DNA from: Colwellia marinimaniae
GTDB taxonomy: Bacteria > Pseudomonadota > Gammaproteobacteria > Enterobacterales > Alteromonadaceae
DNA: 64,000 nucleotides
Assembly (NCBI RefSeq): GCF_002207865.1
Contig: NZ_BDQM01000001.1
Location: forward strand, 1-64,000
Direction of reading: 5' to 3'
Shown here: in pieces, positions 58,899 through 64,000 of the stretch
Numbering within the stretch: position 1 is the first letter of the stretch
Layout of the letters: each line of letters starts with the position of its first letter
Made by a program: the position numbers and the translations under genes
The notes under the pieces: generated by a model
Database searches by the model: none
The model's input: only the letters and a program-made list of their open reading frames with translations
What the model was told of the DNA's origin: nothing

Positions 58899-60199
58899 TA
58901 CTTATTATCCTGTTCGAAAATTTCAATGTAGGCTTCATCTCTAGTTTCTTTCAACCAGCGAGCACTCTCCATACCATATTTACGGTTAAAGAGAATTTGA
59001 TAAGCACGGGTTTCATTCATTTGTGAAGTGGCATCAATCATGCGACGTTCATTTAACTGAATTATATGCCAGCCAAAAGAGGAGCGAAAAGGTTTATGTA
59101 GATCACCTGCTTTCATTGTGGCTAAAGCGTTTTTAAAGGCAGGATCGTAGCTGGTTGGGTCTGCCCAACCTAGATCACCGCCACGTACTGACGTCGGCCC
59201 TTGGGAATGTTCTTTAGCTAACTCGGCAAAAGTGGCTTCACCGGCATTTATTTGCTTTAAGAAGCCTTGTAGTAATGCTTTTGCTTTGTCATCACTTAAA
59301 ATAATTGAGGGTTTAATTAATATGTGTCGAGCTCTTACTTCTTCAATCTCAACAACTTTTAGGCCACGAATATCTAAAACTTTAACTATGCTATAACCTA
59401 ACCCAGTACGGATGGGGCCGACCACAGTATCCTTAGGTTTTTCGTTAATTAACTCTGAAAATAGTGTCGGTATTTCATTAATATTTTTCCAACCCAAATC
59501 ACCACCTTTTAAGGCATTAGCATCACCTGACGAGGTAATAGCTATTTTGGCAAAGTCTGAGCCATCATTGAGTAATTCCACCACCTTATTAGCGCGATTT
59601 TTTGCCGCCGCTAATTCCTCTTGATTAGCATTAGCCGGGAATTCAATTAAAATATGGCCTAGATGGTATTCTATATTATTAGTAGTTTGCTCCTTCATCA
59701 CAGTAATTAAATTCGCTATTTCCTGTGTAGGGATAAAAATTCTGCGTCTGACACTATTACGGGTTACTTCACCAGAAATTAACTCGGTACGGACATTCTC
59801 TCGGTATTTCTCATAGCTACTGCCGTCACTAATCACCTTTTGGCGAAATTCAGCTAAGGTCATATTATCGTCTTTAGCCATATTGCTTATGGTTTGATCA
59901 AGCTGAGCATCACTAATCTGGATACCCATACGCTGGGCCATTTGAGTAAGCAGGCTGTCAGTAATTAACTTATCCATCACTTGGATACGTAAAGCTCTAT
60001 CAGAAGGTAAGCTTTGGTTATTGCTTTTAGCTTGTCGCTTTATATTGGCAAGTAAATCATTCACTTCTGATTCAAGTACAACACCGCCATTAACAATGGC
60101 GGCTACTCTATCGAGTAACTCTTCATTGGCGTGAGCGGGTGTTATAGCGCTTATGATAAGGCTAGAGACTAACAGTATTGTTTTAATTGTATTTTTCAT
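58898..60199 (-). CDS. surA: periplasmic chaperone and prolyl isomerase SurA
   Basis: A 433-residue chaperone for outer-membrane proteins, including LptD. It has a signal peptide cut after Ala 24 (PAHA/NEELL), an N-terminal chaperone domain (about 25-170) and two parvulin domains (about 175-275 and 285-390) with HILIEFP and RHILIKPS starts, then a C-terminal helix. Confidence 0.96.
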   Translation of the reverse strand: MKNTIKTILLVSSLIISAITPAHANEELLDRVAAIVNGGVVLESEVNDLLANIKRQAKSNNQSLPSDRALRIQVMDKLITDSLLTQMAQRMGIQISDAQLDQTISNMAKDDNMTLAEFRQKVISDGSSYEKYRENVRTELISGEVTRNSVRRRIFIPTQEIANLITVMKEQTTNNIEYHLGHILIEFPANANQEELAAAKNRANKVVELLNDGSDFAKIAITSSGDANALKGGDLGWKNINEIPTLFSELINEKPKDTVVGPIRTGLGYSIVKVLDIRGLKVVEIEEVRARHILIKPSIILSDDKAKALLQGFLKQINAGEATFAELAKEHSQGPTSVRGGDLGWADPTSYDPAFKNALATMKAGDLHKPFRSSFGWHIIQLNERRMIDATSQMNETRAYQILFNRKYGMESARWLKETRDEAYIEIFEQDNK

Positions 60200-60272
60200 T
60201 ATTTAGGTCTTGTTTTATATTTTATATTTTAAATTTTCGAATGGCGCTAATATTTCATGTTAATTTTGCAAA

Positions 60273-62585
60273 CTAATTTTGTAAGTAATAAGGACGTTTA
60301 TAACCAAATATGCTCTTATTAAACATCTCTTGCGTGCCAATCGCTGATTGCTTGCCATCTAAACCTTTAATGATGAACTTGATGCTAATGCCAGTATCAA
60401 ACTCTTCTCGACCATCTGCAGCAAAGCTAGCTGGGTCTAAGTTAGAGTTAATGTGGCGATGATAGGCTATTCGTACGGCCCAACAACAGCTTTCATACTG
60501 AAAACCTGCGTATGATTCTAAACTTCGATTTTGTTGTAAATCTTGCGTTAAACGGCCAACAAATGCCCAGTTTTTGTTAATAGCGAAGCTAGTTAATAAC
60601 GACACTTGTTCTAAGCTATCTCCTGAGACATTACGAGTATAGCGATGGTTCAATTGTACCAGGTTATATTTATCCAGTTGGTAATCTACCTTAACTTGCC
60701 CTTTGTTGGTAAAGTCCTCTAAGGTATTATATTGAATATCGCCACTTACTTGCCATTGATGATTTATCCGGTAAAACAAGTCAGCAGCTACCGATGATTG
60801 CTTATCGTTAATGGTGTCATTATCAGTTAACAGGGGGTCATTGGCAAGACCCGTATTGTTATCACCAAAATATTGAATACGACCAATACTAACTCGCACT
60901 ATTTCCAAGTTTTCATCATCAAGTAATCGGCTGGTAATCCCCCAGGTATATTGGTTCGCTGCTGCGATTCTATCTAAACCACTATAACTGGTATCACGAA
61001 ATATGCCGTGGAAATCATCTTGTAAGAGAGTGGTATCATATAAACCTATGTTAGATTGATCTTTTTCTGGCACGTACAGGTATTGTAATTGCGGTTCTAG
61101 GGTATGGCGATAGTTTTGCCCAAAAGCAACTAGCTCTCTATCGAAATTAATACCACCGTGGATACGTAACTTAGGTAAGGTTCTTGTGACAGTCTCATCC
61201 AAATTACTACCTTGAGCAATATTATCTTGCTGGTAATAGGTGTGCATTAATTTAACTTCGGAATTTAAAAACCAAGCAGGTCTAACTATTGGTAAGATAA
61301 AACCAGCCTCAATATGGTAACGCTTTGCTTCGACTTGATCTTTTTCTGATGACTGGAAATTGGTTATTTCAGAATAAAGCTCAAATTGACCCGAGACAAA
61401 GTTTAACGGTTGTTGGGCTGATAACTCGAAGTGCGGTAATGTTTTATAACTTGGTTGATGCTCACCTAATACTTCAAAATCTTGCAACTGTAACTTCGCT
61501 TGCCATTGCTTACCAAAGTAAGCCAACTCACCTGTTTGATAGAGGTAAGCATCATTTGAGTTATATTGCTTACTGCCAATATCGACTAAATAATTATCAT
61601 CACTGATGGTGGTATAATCGACATAAGCACGGAAATTTTCAGAAAAAGTACCGACATGTTGAAAGCGAGCTAAATAACGTGGGTCGTTATTAGACTTTAT
61701 CGCTTGGTCATTATCTAAATATTCAAGATCAATTTGACCCGATTGCATAGCCATCATATAACGGAATTCAGTTTGTAATTGCAGACCACGTTTAGACATA
61801 TAGCGTGGCGTAATGGTGGCATCAAAATTTTCGGTAATATTGAGGTAAAACGGCACGGTAACTTCTAAGCCAGTATTGGTGGTTGTTTCTATTTGCGGGT
61901 AGAGAAAACCGGTCAAACGTTTTTTCGAAATCGGAAAAGAAAAATAGGGCACATAAAATATTGGTACATCTAAAATCCTAAATTGTGCATGATAAGCTTC
62001 ACCAAAATCGCCACTAGCAGATAAATTAATTTCAGCGGCTTTTATTTGCCAGTCAGGCACTTCTTGCAAGCAGGTGGTGAAGGTAGAGTCGATTAAACTT
62101 AGTACCCCATCACCGTCTATGGATAAACTTGCTGCTGTGCCATGTCCAGGGTTGCCATGGAGTTGATATGAAGCGGAAGTCATGGTAGTGGCATTATCTA
62201 TTTTACTGGCACTAAGGGTGTCAGCAAAGATGTTAATTTGTTTACCCTGGTAATGGATATTGCCAATGGCTTCTATTTGCATTTTCAAACGATTAAAGGC
62301 CAGTTGGTCGGCAAGTATTCTTTGGCTTTTATCGACCAAAATAACCGAGCCAGTGAATTGAGCTATTTGATCTTGTTTAATACTAGCATGTAATGATGAG
62401 ATACGGATTTTGTCATCCAGAATCTCAGGTATGTCAGTGGCAATATCATCAAATTCAGCTACTGTGCAGAGCATTATTTGAGTTTCAGGCGCTGGGTTTT
62501 TTATATCGGCGTCAGCTTGCGCGAATTTTGGCAAACATGCTAACAGCACAACTAAGGTAAAATTTAATGTCCGGGGAAAAAGCAT
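60273..62585 (-). CDS. lptD: LPS assembly outer-membrane protein LptD
   Basis: A 770-residue beta-barrel with a signal peptide ([16 protein letters not shown]), an OstA-like N-domain (about 50-165) and the large C-terminal barrel. It has Cys 40, a Cys in TTCLQEV, and the CC pair in ESCCWAVRI, the four-Cys pattern used for the inter-domain disulfides of E. coli LptD. It inserts LPS into the outer leaflet with LptE. It is first in the lptD-surA-pdxA-rsmA-apaH run. Confidence 0.96.
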   Translation of the reverse strand: MLFPRTLNFTLVVLLACLPKFAQADADIKNPAPETQIMLCTVAEFDDIATDIPEILDDKIRISSLHASIKQDQIAQFTGSVILVDKSQRILADQLAFNRLKMQIEAIGNIHYQGKQINIFADTLSASKIDNATTMTSASYQLHGNPGHGTAASLSIDGDGVLSLIDSTFTTCLQEVPDWQIKAAEINLSASGDFGEAYHAQFRILDVPIFYVPYFSFPISKKRLTGFLYPQIETTTNTGLEVTVPFYLNITENFDATITPRYMSKRGLQLQTEFRYMMAMQSGQIDLEYLDNDQAIKSNNDPRYLARFQHVGTFSENFRAYVDYTTISDDNYLVDIGSKQYNSNDAYLYQTGELAYFGKQWQAKLQLQDFEVLGEHQPSYKTLPHFELSAQQPLNFVSGQFELYSEITNFQSSEKDQVEAKRYHIEAGFILPIVRPAWFLNSEVKLMHTYYQQDNIAQGSNLDETVTRTLPKLRIHGGINFDRELVAFGQNYRHTLEPQLQYLYVPEKDQSNIGLYDTTLLQDDFHGIFRDTSYSGLDRIAAANQYTWGITSRLLDDENLEIVRVSIGRIQYFGDNNTGLANDPLLTDNDTINDKQSSVAADLFYRINHQWQVSGDIQYNTLEDFTNKGQVKVDYQLDKYNLVQLNHRYTRNVSGDSLEQVSLLTSFAINKNWAFVGRLTQDLQQNRSLESYAGFQYESCCWAVRIAYHRHINSNLDPASFAADGREEFDTGISIKFIIKGLDGKQSAIGTQEMFNKSIFGYKRPYYLQN

Positions 62586-62755
62586 CTATGGTCCGATAAA
62601 TGGTGAAAATGTTTATAAATTGATTTTCTAATGATGAATTCAAGTATTTTAACGGCTAATTGCTTTATGATATAGCAATTTTTTTAGTTGGACTAAATTC
62701 TTCTGCCATAGTTCAACGGCAAACTAGCCATTATTTTTAAGGAATGCGCAAGAAT

Positions 62756-63580
62756 ATGCATATTTGGGGTAAAGTTTTAGGTTTTTTGTTTGGCTTTATG
62801 CTGAGTAAAGCACTGTTTGGCGCTTTAATTGGTCTCTGGCTTGGTCATATTTTTGATCGCGGCCGTGGTTTTAATTTTAATGGTTTATCTGGCGGTAAAG
62901 AAGATGACGTTTCTAGGCAAGCAGCTTTCTTTTACACTACTTTTTCCGTTATGGGGCATGTAGCCAAAGCTAAAGGGCAGGTGACTAGCCATGAAATTGC
63001 TTTTGCTCGAGCTTATATGGATAAACTGGGGCTAAGTAATGAATTACGTCAGCAAGCTCAAGATGCCTTTCGTGAAGGTAAATCCGCTGGCTTTCCGCTT
63101 CAGGACCGTCTGGTAAAATTTAAACGTTTGATGGGTAATCGACATGATTTATTGTTGATGTTTTTAGAGATTCAAATTCAAGTGGCTTTTAGTGACGGTG
63201 AGTTAGATAGTGCCGAGCGTGCTGTTTTACATACCATAGCTAAATTTTTAGGTTACTCAGGCCGAGAGCTTGATAATTTACTGGAAATGATTGTTGCAGG
63301 TGCAAACTTTCAGCAGCAGTCAGGTCGAAGCTATCGTCAGCAAGGCACTGGCGCTGCTCCAGTCAGTGGTCAACAATTAGCCAATGCATATAAAGTATTG
63401 GGTATTGATAAAAATGCCGCCATGCCAGTGATCAAAAAGGCTTATAAAAAATTAATGTCTCAGCATCATCCCGATAAATTAATCGCCAAAGGTCTACCAC
63501 CAGAAATGATGGAGAGTGCTAAACAAAAAACCCAAGACATTCAAGCTGCCTATGATGTCATTGTTAAGCAGAGTAAATAG
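62756..63580 (+). CDS. djlA: membrane-anchored co-chaperone DjlA
   Basis: A DnaJ-like protein of about 274 residues. It has an N-terminal membrane segment with Gly repeats (VLGFLFGFMLSKALFGALIGLWLG), a TerB-like domain (about 55-175) and a C-terminal J domain with the HPD motif (QHHPDKL). It works with DnaK and affects capsule control in E. coli. The frame also has ATG at 62744, but AAGGA abuts it directly; MHIWGK at 62756 aligns with the known start. It is divergent from lptD, as in E. coli. Confidence 0.92.
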   Translation: MHIWGKVLGFLFGFMLSKALFGALIGLWLGHIFDRGRGFNFNGLSGGKEDDVSRQAAFFYTTFSVMGHVAKAKGQVTSHEIAFARAYMDKLGLSNELRQQAQDAFREGKSAGFPLQDRLVKFKRLMGNRHDLLLMFLEIQIQVAFSDGELDSAERAVLHTIAKFLGYSGRELDNLLEMIVAGANFQQQSGRSYRQQGTGAAPVSGQQLANAYKVLGIDKNAAMPVIKKAYKKLMSQHHPDKLIAKGLPPEMMESAKQKTQDIQAAYDVIVKQSK

Positions 63581-63694
63581 CCTAGCTATAAACTTGATAT
63601 AGGTAAAATCATTTTAATTGCGTGTTTCATTGCTGTTATCCCAGCTAGGATGATTTTTTGCTGAATAGTGTTAACCTTATTGAAATAATTAACT

Positions 63695-64000
63695 TTACCA
63701 GCCAATAGCTTTTAGCCAGCCATTAATTTGAATCAATAACTCCTTTTCTGGGTAATAACCGGTAATGTAGTTATTTAGCTGGCGCTGACGGTAATACACT
63801 TTCATCTCTTGTTTGGCAAAAGATTTTCTTTGTGCTGCTTTTGCCAATACCAGTGGGTTATCGTGTTTAAGGTACAGATCAAGTACCGGCAGTTCAGTAA
63901 ACGCTAATTGACGGGCAAATTTTTCATTGACGCTGTTGGTAAGGCCTGGATTACTTTTTCTATAACTACTTAGTAATATCAGTGCATTCGGTAATTGGTT
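63695..64000 (-). CDS. partial DUF3530-like alpha/beta-hydrolase fold protein (C-terminal end)
   Basis: An open frame of 102 codons without stop runs from the window edge to TAA at 63695-63697. It encodes a C-terminal domain with ELPVLDLYLKHDNPLVLAKA, then YYRQRQL and a final GWLKAIGW. These features resemble the DUF3530 family, which has an alpha/beta hydrolase fold and unknown function. It is too short here to be certain. It converges on djlA. The 5' end is outside the window. Confidence 0.6.
   Translation of the reverse strand, partial: NQLPNALILLSSYRKSNPGLTNSVNEKFARQLAFTELPVLDLYLKHDNPLVLAKAAQRKSFAKQEMKVYYRQRQLNNYITGYYPEKELLIQINGWLKAIGW

Overview
The window is a block of chromosome from an AT-rich marine gammaproteobacterium of the Colwellia/Thalassotalea type (Alteromonadales). 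This is inferred from gene content and order: a complete MSHA pilus locus running into mreBCD, the mla-ibaG-murA and kds/lpt/rpoN blocks back to back, and the lptD-surA-pdxA-rsmA-apaH cluster. I saw no rRNA, tRNA, insertion sequence, phage or CRISPR array. Most of the window is core genome; the accessory material lies in the first 25 kb.

Positions 1-1237 hold a PLP-dependent enzyme gene of the ACC deaminase/D-cysteine desulfhydrase family on the minus strand. Two decayed tandem copies of its own 3' end lie downstream of its stop. From 1495 to 24356 runs the mannose-sensitive-haemagglutinin (MSHA) type IV pilus locus in the classical order mshI, I2, J, K, L, M, N, E, G, F, B, A, C, D, O, P, Q. 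It has three departures: a degenerate duplicate of the 3' end of mshN between mshN and mshE; a minus-strand PglL/Wzy_C-type oligosaccharyltransferase-like gene plus a second MshA-like pilin between mshA and mshC; and a PEP-CTERM-type secreted protein plus a second mshP-like gene between mshP and mshQ.

Positions 24529-37911 hold mreB, mreC and mreD (cell shape), maf, rng (RNase G), yhdP, a nitrilase-family amidase, tldD, yjgA (minus) and pmbA/tldE, so both halves of the TldD/E protease lie together. Positions 38021-47747 are a long minus-strand run transcribed in the order yrbG, kdsD, kdsC, lptC, lptA, lptB, rpoN, hpf, ptsN, rapZ, ptsO, mgtE: Kdo and LPS-transport genes, then sigma-54 and the nitrogen PTS. 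The divergent plus-strand run 48018-52926 is mlaFEDCB-ibaG-murA (phospholipid transport, a BolA protein and the first step of murein synthesis).

A 535-base gene-free stretch with terminators leads to a cold-shock protein gene with a consensus promoter and a leader of about 185 nt. A chemoreceptor gene follows, then apaH, rsmA, pdxA, surA and lptD (minus), with apaG missing from its usual place. Divergent djlA and the 3' end of a DUF3530-like gene close the window. Functionally the window is mostly about the envelope: pilus assembly and possible pilin glycosylation, cell shape, LPS synthesis and transport, phospholipid retrieval and outer-membrane protein folding.
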